40,503 bases of DNA from the IMG/VR virus record IMGVR_UViG_3300024294_000024, positions 1 through 40,503 of that record; one strand, given 5' to 3'. This DNA comes from a virus. Below the pieces are notes generated by a model. That model saw nothing but the letters and a program-made list of their open reading frames with translations, searched no databases and was not told the origin of the DNA. A program made the translations under genes and the position numbers. This document shows, one piece after another, positions 1-8,297 of this stretch (position 1 is the stretch's first letter; each line of letters begins with the position of its first letter).

Positions 1-3000
1 CCTTAAGTACTTACTGATTTAAGCGCATCTAAAGAGTTCTTAAATGATAACAGGGTAAGAGCTATAGTAGGTAACACTTCATCCGTAGTACTTAGTACTC
101 AAACAGGTAAGTTTAATCTTTATACTGGCTTAGAAGACCCATCTAGCAATTGGAGTAACTACTATTATGTAGTGCCTTTTCCTAATGGAAGCTTTAGCGG
201 TAATGCTACTATCGAGGCTACTAACTTAGAGTTCAGCTCCGATAATGAAGTTACTTTTAAGATTAGTGAATACCAGGATTTAGCGACCTTTAACAGGGTT
301 ATTGATGAACAGACTATAGTAGTTAAAAAGAACTCACAAGAGATAGCAACATTCGAATTGTCATTTAACAACGAACAGTTGACAGATGGTTATTTTATTC
401 TTATAGAATGGACATCTAGTAATAGTGGTACTTCTTTACAAGTGCTACCAAATGGCTTACAGTTCAATATAACGCCTATATCTGCACCTTTAGCTGATGG
501 TTCTGAGATATCTATTAAGGACTTTGTTTATGACATAGACCAATCTAATTTTATTAAGTCACTAGTTCAACAGTTTAACTTAGTTCATTTAACAGATGAA
601 AGGGCTAAAACGGTAGAGTTTCTACATAGAGATGACTTTTATTTAGGTATTGAAGAAGCGGAAGACTGGACAGAAAAGCTAGACGTAAGTAAAATACAAT
701 CTATTGAGCAGATAGATGAAAAGTTGAATAGAAGGTTAGACTTTAAGTATAAAGAAGACGATAAAGACATCTTACTAACTAGCTTTAAAGATACTTGGTC
801 AACTACATTAACAGATGATTCTGAAGAATTGTTAAACGAATTTTTAAAAGATGAGAAAACAATCGCAAACCTTCCTTTCGCTGGAAGTGTGGGAAGTGGT
901 ACTATTATCCAAAAGACAGGTGGAAGTTTATATTTGCCTCAACTAGTTAACTACTTTAGGACTCCAGACGATTCTATAGACCTACAGCCTAGAATATTAA
1001 TTTACGAAGGTTTAAAAAGTGGTGAATGGACTTTTGAGGGTGTTAGGGAAAATAACTTCCCATCTAGTTACTTTATTAAAAAGTCTAGCGGTCAATTTGA
1101 TGTATCTCTAAGTTTTAAGAACCTTAACGAAGTAGATAGGTCAATACAAGACAATGATAAAGGGTTAAAGGATAGGTTCTATAATGAGCAAATAAGACAG
1201 TTTAATGAGTCTAGATTATACACTTGCTACCTAAGGTTAACAGGTGTTGATATTGTTAATCTAAACTTTAGAAAACCTAAGTTAATTGACGGAGTTTATT
1301 ACTATCTTAATAAAGTAGAAGATTACAAGGCAGGAGTTTTTGAATCAGTTAAATGTGAACTAATACAAATAGTGTAAAATGGCAAAAGAAGAAGTATTTT
1401 TTGGAATAAACATAGATACAGGGGAAGCGATAAAAGACTTCGGTACTCTTAAAAGACGAACAAAAGAATTAAAGAAAGAATTAGACGGTACTAAGGTAGG
1501 TACTAAGAGATTTAAAGAACTACAGACTGAAATAACAAGGAACCAAGGCACTATAAGACGTTTTAACAGAGAGTTAAGGCAAACTAAGTCTTTGGCTACT
1601 AGAGTAGGTCAAGGAGTTACTACAGCGTTTAAAAGAGTAGGCGTAGCTATGGCAGGTGCTTTTGCAGTTAGTGGTATCTTTCAGCTTATTAAAAATGGTA
1701 TAAAAACATTTGCAGCATTCGAACAAAAGATAGCAGATGTAGGGGCTGTCTCAGGTGCTACAGCCACAGAACTTAAAAAACTTGAGTTATCGGCTAGGGG
1801 TCTAGGTAAGTCGTCTATATTTACAGCGGAACAAGTAGCAGGGCTACAGTTAGAACTAGCAAAATTAGGTTTCACGACTGAAGAAATAATTAGTGCTTCG
1901 GGTGGTATCTTAGACTTATCTACTGCTTTTAGAATTGACTTGTCACAAGCAGCTTCAGTAACAGCTTCAACCCTAAGAGCTTTTGGACTAGATGCTAATG
2001 ATACTACAATGCTAACCGACTTAATGGCTGACTCGTTCTCTAGTACAGCTTTAGATATTGATAAATTTCAAGAGTCTGTAAAATTAGTTGCCCCTGCTGC
2101 TAAATTAACTGGCGTAGCTGTTGACGAAGTGTCTGCCTTACTTGGTGTTTTAGCTAATAACGGACTTAGCGGTTCAGTTGCAGGTACTCAGCTAAATAGA
2201 GTATTCATCGAGCTTAATGAAAAAGGGCTTACCCTTGAGGACGCTATGATTAGAGTTAATAACGCTACTAACCCTTTTGCTGAATCTTTAGAGTTAGTAG
2301 GAGATAGAGGCGGTAAAGCTTTAGCAATATTTGCTACTCAACAAGACTCTTTAAAAGCTTTGAGAAAAGACTTTGCAGACGTAACAGGTGAAGCAAACAA
2401 GCTATCTAAGGCTTCTGGAGATACTTTAATAGGCGCTACTAGAAGACTACAATCAGCTTATGATGAATTTATCCTTAGTTTATCTGAAACCGACTCTTTT
2501 ATGGCTAGAATAACTAGAGGAGCTGTAGAGTTAGGTACATCATTTTTAGAACTTATAACTGATTCAGAGGATTTAAGCGAGTCAATGCAGAAGCAAAGAA
2601 TTGAGCTAAACGTTTTAATATCTAGAATTACTGACGCTAATATTAAAGAAAAGGATAGGATAGACCTTATACAGCAGCTAAATAAGGAGTACCCTGAGTT
2701 TTTAGGCAACTTAAATGCTGAGACAGCTACTAACCAACAGTTAGCCATGAGATTAGGAGAAGTTAATAAGGAAATGATTAATAAAATCGCCCTTCAGCTA
2801 CAAGATGAAAAGCTTCAAATTAAACTCAAAAAAGCGGCTGAATTACAAAATGAGATATTTGAAGAAGAAGGCAAGATTAGAGCTAGAATTATAGAACTTA
2901 ATGAAGATTATAACTTAGGGATATCCACAACAGGGGTTTCATTAGTGCAAATGACAAGGGCTGCTCAATCAGCTTTAGATGCCCAAACAGTAATAACTGA

Positions 3001-4211
3001 TAACTTCAAGACTGGACTACCTACAGTAAACGCTCAAGGTAGAGCTAACAGCAAGTTGAGTAATTCTTTAGTTTTTTTAAAAGGTGTTCAAGAGGATTAT
3101 AATGAAGCCCAACAAGAAGCTATTGACTTGCAAAAACAAAGGCAAAGGCTTGTTGAGTCTTTATTTGCTGGAGAAGACCCGACAGCTCCTGTAACTTCAG
3201 ATACCTCTACAAGTACAACTACTGGAGATTCAAAAGCAACTAAGAAAACAGCAGAAGAGTTAGAAACGCAAAGGAATCTGTATTTTGAGAACGAAAGACT
3301 TAAAATAATGATTTTAAAGCAGGGGGAAGAAGAAGAACTTGCTTTATTAAGCCTTAAGTACGAGAAAGAAAACCAAAACTTTTTAAACGCAGGTTTAACG
3401 CAAGTGCAAATAACTGAAGCACTAGAAAGAGACAAAGAAGAGGTAAAGCAAAAGTATAGAGATAAAGAGGCTAAAGCAGAAGCTAAAAAACAGAGAGAAC
3501 TTAAAAAGTTTAGAGATGCTCAAGCAAAATACGATGAAGAGCAGTTAAAAAAGAAAGAAGATGCTTTAAAAGCTAAATTAGAAATGGACACTGTGGCGTT
3601 AGAATCTACACAGCAATTAATAGGGTCTAGTATAAGCTTATTAGCTAGGGATGAAGCAGCTAGGCAAAAGAACGGTAAACTAATAAAAGCTTTAGCCATT
3701 GCAGAGATTGCTATTAATACGCAAAAGGCTTTAATGAATGTAGAGGTTAACGAAAAGTCTCCTTTATTTTTACCTAACTTATTTACTGGTGGTTTAGCAG
3801 GTTTAACTATTGGTACTGTTCAGAAAATAGCCATAGCCGCACAAGGTATAGCAAGTGCGGGAATCGTTGCTAGCCAAAAGTTCGCTAAAGGTGGTATTTT
3901 AAGCGGTCCAAGTCACGCACAAGGCGGTATTAAAACTAATCTAGGCGAGTTAGAAGGTGGTGAAGCTGTGATTAATAAAAAGTCTACTGCTATGTTTGGC
4001 GGTGCTTTATCTGCTATAAATGAAGCAGGAGGAGGTAAGAAGTTCGCTAAAGGTGGGGTTTTAGGAGTGCCTTCGACAGTTAACACACCAGACACAACAA
4101 ATAGCCAAGTACTAAGAGCAATTAACAATATTAATATTAAACCTACAGTAAGTGTGGTAGAGATTAACGACGCACAAACTAGAATATCGGAAATTCAAAA
4201 CAATTCAACAT
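1..4211. repeat. Terminal repeat, copy A (partner at 36292-40503)
   Basis: This stretch holds the 3' part of a tail protein gene and nearly all of the tape measure gene, and the same genes recur at the right end of the window. The copies align with a constant offset (36291, then 36292 after one extra base in the short gap before the tape measure gene). They differ at many silent and some coding positions, but the right end of the match (4085-4211 against 40377-40503) is 127 identical bases following a mismatch at 4084/40376. A diverged repeat whose end is exactly one assembly k-mer long suggests two strain variants of one locus joined in a circular graph. A true duplication is the less likely alternative. 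Confidence 0.85.
7..1377 (+). CDS. Tail structural protein, 5'-truncated by the window edge (copy A)
   Basis: This is the C-terminal two thirds of the protein encoded in full at 35650-37668, and the two are nearly collinear at the amino acid level. The reading frame is open from base 7. Codon 4-6 is TAA where the full copy has TCG (Ser), and the first bases also differ, so the very start of the window is probably a poor-quality contig end and the stop is not biological. An ATG at 172 exists but lies in the middle of the conserved protein (VVPFPNG region), so it is not the true start. It ends one base before the tape measure gene. By position it is a tail or baseplate component; no catalytic motif is visible. 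Confidence 0.8.
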   Translation, partial: VLTDLSASKEFLNDNRVRAIVGNTSSVVLSTQTGKFNLYTGLEDPSSNWSNYYYVVPFPNGSFSGNATIEATNLEFSSDNEVTFKISEYQDLATFNRVIDEQTIVVKKNSQEIATFELSFNNEQLTDGYFILIEWTSSNSGTSLQVLPNGLQFNITPISAPLADGSEISIKDFVYDIDQSNFIKSLVQQFNLVHLTDERAKTVEFLHRDDFYLGIEEAEDWTEKLDVSKIQSIEQIDEKLNRRLDFKYKEDDKDILLTSFKDTWSTTLTDDSEELLNEFLKDEKTIANLPFAGSVGSGTIIQKTGGSLYLPQLVNYFRTPDDSIDLQPRILIYEGLKSGEWTFEGVRENNFPSSYFIKKSSGQFDVSLSFKNLNEVDRSIQDNDKGLKDRFYNEQIRQFNESRLYTCYLRLTGVDIVNLNFRKPKLIDGVYYYLNKVEDYKAGVFESVKCELIQIV

Positions 4212-4216
4212 TATAA
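1379..4216 (+). CDS. Tail tape measure protein (copy A)
   Basis: This 945-residue protein sets tail length and is packed inside the tail tube. It starts with a basic coiled region (about 20-75), followed by a small hydrophobic segment (about 88-105) and a TP901-1-type tape measure core (about 110-360). A long charged coiled coil spans roughly 640-780, then a hydrophobic Ala/Gly-rich stretch (about 785-830). The C-terminus has two FAKGG repeats around an ELEGGEAVINK motif, which is typical of siphophage tape measure proteins. ATG 1379 follows the previous stop by one base. A second, diverged copy starts at 37671. Copy A is complete with its TAA stop, so it is the reference for the missing end of copy B. 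Confidence 0.93.
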   Translation: MAKEEVFFGINIDTGEAIKDFGTLKRRTKELKKELDGTKVGTKRFKELQTEITRNQGTIRRFNRELRQTKSLATRVGQGVTTAFKRVGVAMAGAFAVSGIFQLIKNGIKTFAAFEQKIADVGAVSGATATELKKLELSARGLGKSSIFTAEQVAGLQLELAKLGFTTEEIISASGGILDLSTAFRIDLSQAASVTASTLRAFGLDANDTTMLTDLMADSFSSTALDIDKFQESVKLVAPAAKLTGVAVDEVSALLGVLANNGLSGSVAGTQLNRVFIELNEKGLTLEDAMIRVNNATNPFAESLELVGDRGGKALAIFATQQDSLKALRKDFADVTGEANKLSKASGDTLIGATRRLQSAYDEFILSLSETDSFMARITRGAVELGTSFLELITDSEDLSESMQKQRIELNVLISRITDANIKEKDRIDLIQQLNKEYPEFLGNLNAETATNQQLAMRLGEVNKEMINKIALQLQDEKLQIKLKKAAELQNEIFEEEGKIRARIIELNEDYNLGISTTGVSLVQMTRAAQSALDAQTVITDNFKTGLPTVNAQGRANSKLSNSLVFLKGVQEDYNEAQQEAIDLQKQRQRLVESLFAGEDPTAPVTSDTSTSTTTGDSKATKKTAEELETQRNLYFENERLKIMILKQGEEEELALLSLKYEKENQNFLNAGLTQVQITEALERDKEEVKQKYRDKEAKAEAKKQRELKKFRDAQAKYDEEQLKKKEDALKAKLEMDTVALESTQQLIGSSISLLARDEAARQKNGKLIKALAIAEIAINTQKALMNVEVNEKSPLFLPNLFTGGLAGLTIGTVQKIAIAAQGIASAGIVASQKFAKGGILSGPSHAQGGIKTNLGELEGGEAVINKKSTAMFGGALSAINEAGGGKKFAKGGVLGVPSTVNTPDTTNSQVLRAINNINIKPTVSVVEINDAQTRISEIQNNSTL

Positions 4217-4217
4217 A

Positions 4218-4457
4218 ATGAGAGAAGAACTAGCAAAATTAACAGGAGTAGACAGAGAAGTTATAGATAAGCTTTTCAATGAGTTTTTAATAGATGGTCA
4301 AGCAGCTAGTAGATACATCGTTAGAAATGAATTTAAGGAAATTAAAAAAGCGCAACCTAAAAGAAGCAACCCCGATATATACTTTGAATTATCGGAAAAG
4401 TATAGAGTGAGCGAGTCTACTGTTTATAAGTGGGTGACAAATTATACACAATTTTAA
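4218..4457 (+). CDS. Small helix-turn-helix protein
   Basis: This 79-residue protein starts one base after the tape measure stop. The C-terminal half (about 50-76, IYFELSEKYRVSESTVYKWV) reads as a helix-turn-helix of the kind found in Mor-like or terminase-small-subunit DNA-binding domains. The N-terminal half is acidic and helical. Sitting between tape measure and capsid protease genes, it could be a late-gene regulator or a DNA-binding packaging accessory. The HTH is inferred from residue pattern only. The dedicated terminase small subunit is elsewhere (28044), so I do not assign that role here. Confidence 0.7.
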   Translation: MREELAKLTGVDREVIDKLFNEFLIDGQAASRYIVRNEFKEIKKAQPKRSNPDIYFELSEKYRVSESTVYKWVTNYTQF

Positions 4458-4503
4458 AAACCGTAATTTTTTTTATTCATAATTAATACTATAATTGAGC
4501 AAT

Positions 4504-5577
4504 ATGTGGTACAACGCACAGAAAACAAACAATTTAGTAGAGGTTGACCTATTCGACGAAATCGGGGGATGGGGAATCTACGCTAAAGAATTAAAAGATG
4601 AATTATCTTCTATAATTGGAAATCCTACCGAGGAAGTAGTAGTTAACATTAACTCGCCTGGTGGTTCTGTCTTTGAGGGTATTGAAATCTATAACTATTT
4701 AAAAGGGTTGCCTAATAAAGTAACTGTAAAGATTAACAGTTTAGCTGCTAGTATCGCTACGGTTATCGCTTTAGGTGCAGATGAATTAGAGATTAGTGAA
4801 AGTGCTTTCTTTATGATTCATAACCCATGGACAATGGCAGGCGGTGAGTCTGAAGATTTAAGGAAACAAGCGGACGTACTAGACAAGATTAAAGAAACTA
4901 TCTTAAACATCTATAAGAAGAACTCAAATCTATCCTTAGAGCGTTTAACTTCTTTAATGGATGAGGAAACATGGTTAACAGGTTCGGAAGCGTTAGAGTA
5001 CGGATTTGCTACTAGATTAACTGAAGGAATGAATGTAGCTGCAATGGCTACTACTGAAATAGTAAATAATTTTAAAAATAAACCAAATAGCTTACAAATG
5101 GCAGAAGTACAAGAAGCAGTAGAAACTGTTGAAGAGGTAACTGTAGAAGCGACTGAACAAGTAGAAGCAGTAGAAACTGTTGAAGAAAATATTGAAGAGG
5201 TTGTTGAAGACGTTACAGAAGAAAAGGAATCTATCCTAAATAAGGTTAAGGTTTTCTTAAACAATAAATTAGGCGAAGCGTCTAACGAACTATCTGACAG
5301 ATACGGGGAAGTTTCAAACGAATTAAAAGAAGCTAAAGAAGCTAACGCAGATTTAAGCAACGAAATCGAAGAGACTAGAAACGTATTAGAAGAGTCTTAC
5401 AAAGCTATGAACTCTCTAAAGGATAGTATCGAAGCTAAAGAATTAGAGATTAAAGAGCTTAAGGCTAAACTATCTGAAACAGAGGGCGAAGAATTAAAGC
5501 CAGTTACAGAGGTTAAAAATGAAGTAAAAACAAAAATGTCTTTTAGAGACGTAGTAAAGAATAAATTAAATAAATAA
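4504..5577 (+). CDS. Prohead protease (ClpP/S49-like) fused to scaffold-like domain
   Basis: Residues 1-170 are a ClpP/SppA-type serine protease: NSPGGSVFEG at about 50-59, the nucleophile in SLAASIA (Ser83) and the catalytic His in MIHNPW (His106). Residues about 199-357 are very acidic and coiled-coil-like, as expected for a capsid scaffold that the protease removes during head maturation. The major capsid gene follows three bases downstream. I start at ATG 4504; an in-frame TTG at 4495 adds only three residues. An internal ATG at 5098 lies exactly at the protease/scaffold boundary and could give free scaffold, as with lambda C/Nu3. The acidic part contains a 23-bp direct repeat. Confidence 0.88.
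   Translation: MWYNAQKTNNLVEVDLFDEIGGWGIYAKELKDELSSIIGNPTEEVVVNINSPGGSVFEGIEIYNYLKGLPNKVTVKINSLAASIATVIALGADELEISESAFFMIHNPWTMAGGESEDLRKQADVLDKIKETILNIYKKNSNLSLERLTSLMDEETWLTGSEALEYGFATRLTEGMNVAAMATTEIVNNFKNKPNSLQMAEVQEAVETVEEVTVEATEQVEAVETVEENIEEVVEDVTEEKESILNKVKVFLNNKLGEASNELSDRYGEVSNELKEAKEANADLSNEIEETRNVLEESYKAMNSLKDSIEAKELEIKELKAKLSETEGEELKPVTEVKNEVKTKMSFRDVVKNKLNK
5113..5186 (+). repeat. 23-bp direct repeat inside the scaffold region
   Basis: The same 23 bases occur at 5113-5135 and 5164-5186, 51 bp (17 codons) apart and in frame. They encode EAVETVEE twice and look like a small in-frame duplication that lengthens the acidic scaffold segment. Confidence 0.85.
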
Positions 5578-5579
5578 AA

Positions 5580-6521
5580 ATGGCATTAGATTTAGCAGGA
5601 TTATCAAATTACACTTCTGAACACGCAGAAGAGTTTTTCGCAAAAGCAGTATTAAAGTCGAAGACATCGGCACAAATGAACATCCTAACAGGATTCAAAC
5701 CAGGTACGCACAAGTTACCAGACTTTTCGCATGATTACGATTTGTTTCAAGACGGTTCAGCTTGTGGATTCAACGCACAAGGTGATTTAACAATTGAGCA
5801 AAGACAAATTATCGTAGAGTCTTTTAAAATCAATACTCAGTATTGTGTTAGAGACTTAGAAGCTAAGTTTACACGTCAAATCATGCCAGCGGGTCAAGAG
5901 TATGACGGTTTAGCACCAATCGAAGCAGGTTTATTAACTGAGCTTTCTAAAGGTATCGCTAAGGCTGTAGAATTAACTTTATGGAGAGGTAATAAAGCAA
6001 CAGCACCGAACGCTGTATCTTCTTACGATTTAATGAATGGATTAGATAAAGTTATCGCAGATGAAACTGGTAACCTTGCATACGAAGGAGCTACAGGAGC
6101 TTTAACAATCTCTAACATTATCGGAGCAGTTGAAGAGCTTTACCAGAACTTAGGTGTAGACGCTTTTTCTGGAATTGAAGAAGAAAATGACTGGGTAGTT
6201 TTAATGGGTGAAGACAAAGTTAAGTTATACGAAAGAGCTTACAGAGATACTCACGGGGCTGTAGTTTACAACGCAGGATTCGAAAAGAGATTTGTGGACG
6301 GTACAAACATCGCTATCGAAGGTGTAGGAGGTCTTAATGGAACTGATAAACTAGTTTTAGCTAGACGTTCTAACTTAGTTTTAGCTGTTGATTTAGCTAA
6401 TGAAGAGCAAGACTTAATGGTATACATGGACCAAGATATGGAAAATGTAAGGGTTAAAGGTAGATTTGCAATGGGTGTACAGTTACACTTCCCTTCTGAG
6501 GTTTCAGTAGATAACTACTAA
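5580..6521 (+). CDS. Major capsid protein
   Basis: This 313-residue protein directly follows the protease-scaffold gene, the usual place of an HK97-fold major capsid protein. The sequence is rich in short beta segments and Gly turns. Near the N-terminus (about 36-62) is an ILTGFKPGTHKLPDF-type segment seen in Bacteroidota phage capsid proteins, and the protein ends in a beta-rich domain (KGRFAMGVQLHFPSEVSV). No N-terminal delta domain is present, consistent with scaffolding being supplied by the upstream gene. A strong UUCG-loop hairpin follows the stop. Assignment rests on context, length and general character, because capsid folds have no short motif. Confidence 0.85.
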   Translation: MALDLAGLSNYTSEHAEEFFAKAVLKSKTSAQMNILTGFKPGTHKLPDFSHDYDLFQDGSACGFNAQGDLTIEQRQIIVESFKINTQYCVRDLEAKFTRQIMPAGQEYDGLAPIEAGLLTELSKGIAKAVELTLWRGNKATAPNAVSSYDLMNGLDKVIADETGNLAYEGATGALTISNIIGAVEELYQNLGVDAFSGIEEENDWVVLMGEDKVKLYERAYRDTHGAVVYNAGFEKRFVDGTNIAIEGVGGLNGTDKLVLARRSNLVLAVDLANEEQDLMVYMDQDMENVRVKGRFAMGVQLHFPSEVSVDNY

Positions 6522-6538
6522 TAATAAGATTTAATAAC

Positions 6539-6559
6539 GGGGGTCTTCGGACTCCCTTT
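6539..6559 (+). terminator. UUCG-tetraloop hairpin after the capsid gene
   Basis: GGGGGTC (6539-6545), loop TTCG and GACTCCC (6550-6556) form a 7-bp stem with a very stable UUCG tetraloop, followed by only TTT. It could be a weak terminator or an mRNA 3'-end stabiliser that raises capsid message relative to the next gene (ATG 6573). Confidence 0.7.
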
Positions 6560-6572
6560 AAAACATAATAAA

Positions 6573-7124
6573 ATGGCAGAATGTTTAATTACAGCAGGTT
6601 GGGCGGGTCCTTCTTGCGATGAAACCTTTAATGTACCAGGTATTGAGAAGGATAAGATTTATGTAGGTAATAAATCAGAAATTGAAGCACTTACTAGCAC
6701 AGTAGACGGAGAGCTTGATGGTATCACTTTTGAAGCGTCTAAAGGGCTTTTTGCTTTAACTGTACACAAAGATACAGCGTCATGGTCAGAAGAGTTACAA
6801 ATCGGTGCTAACTCAGGTTATTACTATAACACTTCTTTAACTTTTAGAACTATCGACGGAGCTACTACAGTAAGAAACGCTATCGAAGATATGGTTGGAA
6901 CTGCTTTAGTATTTGCAGTTAAAGACAAGAATGGAAGTTGGTTTATTATTGGAGAGACTGACGGCGTAGAATTGTCTGAGCAGACTAAAGGGTCAGGAGC
7001 AGCACCAGGAGACGACACAGGGGACGTATTGACGTTTACAGGTGTTAATAGAGGTAAAGTTAAAAAGTTCTTTAATACTGACGCAGCTACAACAGATACT
7101 ACTTTAGCAGGTTACTTACTTTAA
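6573..7124 (+). CDS. Probable major tail tube protein
   Basis: This 183-residue protein sits between the capsid gene and a terminator. It is rich in beta strands, begins MAECLITAGWAGPSCD and has a GSWFIIGETDGVEL segment (about 115-128) followed by a Gly/Asp-rich loop and another strand. That layout resembles tail tube proteins of Bacteroidota phages. High-copy genes (capsid, tail tube) are often isolated by hairpins, and this one has a hairpin on each side. A head decoration or other virion protein is the main alternative. Confidence 0.55.
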   Translation: MAECLITAGWAGPSCDETFNVPGIEKDKIYVGNKSEIEALTSTVDGELDGITFEASKGLFALTVHKDTASWSEELQIGANSGYYYNTSLTFRTIDGATTVRNAIEDMVGTALVFAVKDKNGSWFIIGETDGVELSEQTKGSGAAPGDDTGDVLTFTGVNRGKVKKFFNTDAATTDTTLAGYLL

Positions 7125-7300
7125 TGGTTCGAAAGGCTTCCGCTTTTTTTGGGAATGGTTCGAAAGGGTTAACTATTAATAGTAAAATAAATTTAATGGT
7201 TCGAAAGGGTTAACTTTGTTTAGTAAAACTAATTTAATGGTTCGGAAAGTAGAAGTAGAATAAGAAGTAGAATACTAATAAGAAGTAGAAGTATAATATT
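7121..7300. repeat. Non-coding island with ATGGTTCG-AAAGG repeats and GAAGTA tract
   Basis: The 243 bases between the tail tube gene and the next ORF contain four copies of ATGGTTCGAAAGG or a near variant, starting at 7124, 7155, 7196 and 7237 (spacing 31, 41 and 41). Copies two and three continue into GGGTTAACT and then TAGTAAAA. The fourth continues as GGAAAGTAGAAGTAGAAT and leads into a purine-rich GAAGTA/AATA tract to about 7292. The inverted form (CCTTTCGAA) and the same purine tract occur at 31049-31190. No ORF is present. Confidence 0.8.
7131..7150 (+). terminator. Terminator after tail tube gene
   Basis: GAAAGGC / GCTTTTTT can pair (with G-U pairs) around a TTCC loop and runs into seven T residues (7144-7150). 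The stem is short. It overlaps the first of the four ATGGTTCG repeats. Confidence 0.5.
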
Positions 7301-7307
7301 AATATTA

Positions 7308-7335
7308 AGAGAGGGCGTTAAAACCCTCTTTTTTT
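7308..7335 (+). terminator. Rho-independent terminator
   Basis: AGAGGG (7310-7315) pairs with CCCTCT (7324-7329) around an 8-nt loop, followed by a run of T to 7335. It ends the repeat island and lies just before a promoter-like box and the next operon. Confidence 0.75.
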
Positions 7336-7336
7336 G

Positions 7337-7367
7337 TATCTTAGAAAAAGTATTAAAAATATATATA
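7337..7367 (+). promoter_or_regulatory. Possible promoter and leader for the portal operon
   Basis: TATCTTAG (7337-7344) is one base off the Bacteroidota TAnnTTTG -7 box and is followed by an A-rich 23-base leader to ATG 7368. It resembles the TATCTTTG boxes at 16.2 and 23.2 kb but lacks the conserved upstream part. Confidence 0.4.
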
Positions 7368-7571
7368 ATGGAAGATTTTAATAAAGAAGAAAAAGAAGTA
7401 GAGGTTTACACAGATTTAGAAACACCTACAAAAGTTTGGGTATTCAAAAACGTAAACAGAAAAGTTATTTTAGATAACTCAGTAGTTACTAGTGAAGACT
7501 TAGAAGCTAACCAAGGTTTAGCAGATATACTAATCTCTAAAGGTTTAAGCGACCTTATATGTTTAAAGTAA
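7368..7571 (+). CDS. Small hypothetical protein
   Basis: This 67-residue protein has an acidic N-terminus, then a VWVFKNVNRKVILDN strand-like section and a helical end. It is the first gene after a terminator and possible promoter, and its last 13 bases overlap the next gene. I do not recognise a family. Its position upstream of the portal suggests a virion or morphogenesis role, without further support. Confidence 0.7.
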   Translation: MEDFNKEEKEVEVYTDLETPTKVWVFKNVNRKVILDNSVVTSEDLEANQGLADILISKGLSDLICLK

Positions 7572-8236
7572 GACAGATTTACTATAAAGACTTACAAAGA
7601 ATATTTAACATGAATAGAACGCAAGACTTTGAACCGTTACTAAACCCTACAAGTGATAAATACCTAGAGTCTGGTGTAATTAGGAGAATGTACGAATCTG
7701 GCGATTATGTAAACAATGACTACTACGGTGTAGTATCTCACAAATTCTATAAGAAAATACACAAATCAAGTGAATACGTTTTAAACACTATTAGTGAAGA
7801 CGTAGACAACCCAGACGTTTATAGTTTCTTTTCTAAGAATCCTAAAATAAATTTAATAACACAAGGTCAGCAATGGCATGAACTTTATTTAGACATCTAT
7901 AAGATAATTTCGGAAAGATTAGAATGGAATATTGACTTATCTGATGAATCGCATAAGATGGAAGGGATATTTTCTAACCATTGGATAGCTAACATACACA
8001 CCTTTAAAGAATATTGTCAGGAGTACTTAATACCTGTAATGGATTTAATGGAGGATAACAAGCTTCTAAGAGACTTATGTAATCAAGACGTTAAATATAT
8101 CAATGATGACAAGTTAAGCCCTGAGGAGTGCTTAAAAGTGTTTAAAAAGCCATATTACACATATCATTGCTTTATACTAGAACGCTTATTCCCTTTATTC
8201 TGTTATTTAACAAATAAAACCGTAAAACATATTTAA
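7559..8236 (+). CDS. Hypothetical protein (225 aa), weakly glycosyltransferase-like
   Basis: The start at 7559 overlaps the previous gene, suggesting translational coupling. The protein is rich in Tyr, Asp and Lys. YYGVVSHKFYKK (about 59-70), SNHWIANIHTFKEY and LIPVMDLME recall proteins of unknown function in surface-polysaccharide clusters and some Bacteroidota phages that look like glycosyltransferase relatives. No DxD metal motif is convincingly placed. It could act on virion or host glycans, or simply be structural. Treat as unknown. Confidence 0.65.
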   Translation: MFKVRQIYYKDLQRIFNMNRTQDFEPLLNPTSDKYLESGVIRRMYESGDYVNNDYYGVVSHKFYKKIHKSSEYVLNTISEDVDNPDVYSFFSKNPKINLITQGQQWHELYLDIYKIISERLEWNIDLSDESHKMEGIFSNHWIANIHTFKEYCQEYLIPVMDLMEDNKLLRDLCNQDVKYINDDKLSPEECLKVFKKPYYTYHCFILERLFPLFCYLTNKTVKHI

Positions 8237-8297
8237 TAACAAGCTTTTTTAAAATGCTTAATTTTTAAAGACTCTAAATTTATATAATTTAAAAAAA

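Noticed and set aside
4911-5360. Long minus-strand ORFs, for example 4911-5360, 38630-39001 and 39581-40012
   Set aside because: All lie opposite strong + strand genes and are Ser/Leu-rich shadows of acidic coiled-coil sequence.
8237-8297. Hairpin or promoter before the portal gene
   Set aside because: AAGC/GCTT arms and T runs occur, but the stem is four bases and no TAnnTTTG box is present; it is just AT-rich sequence.
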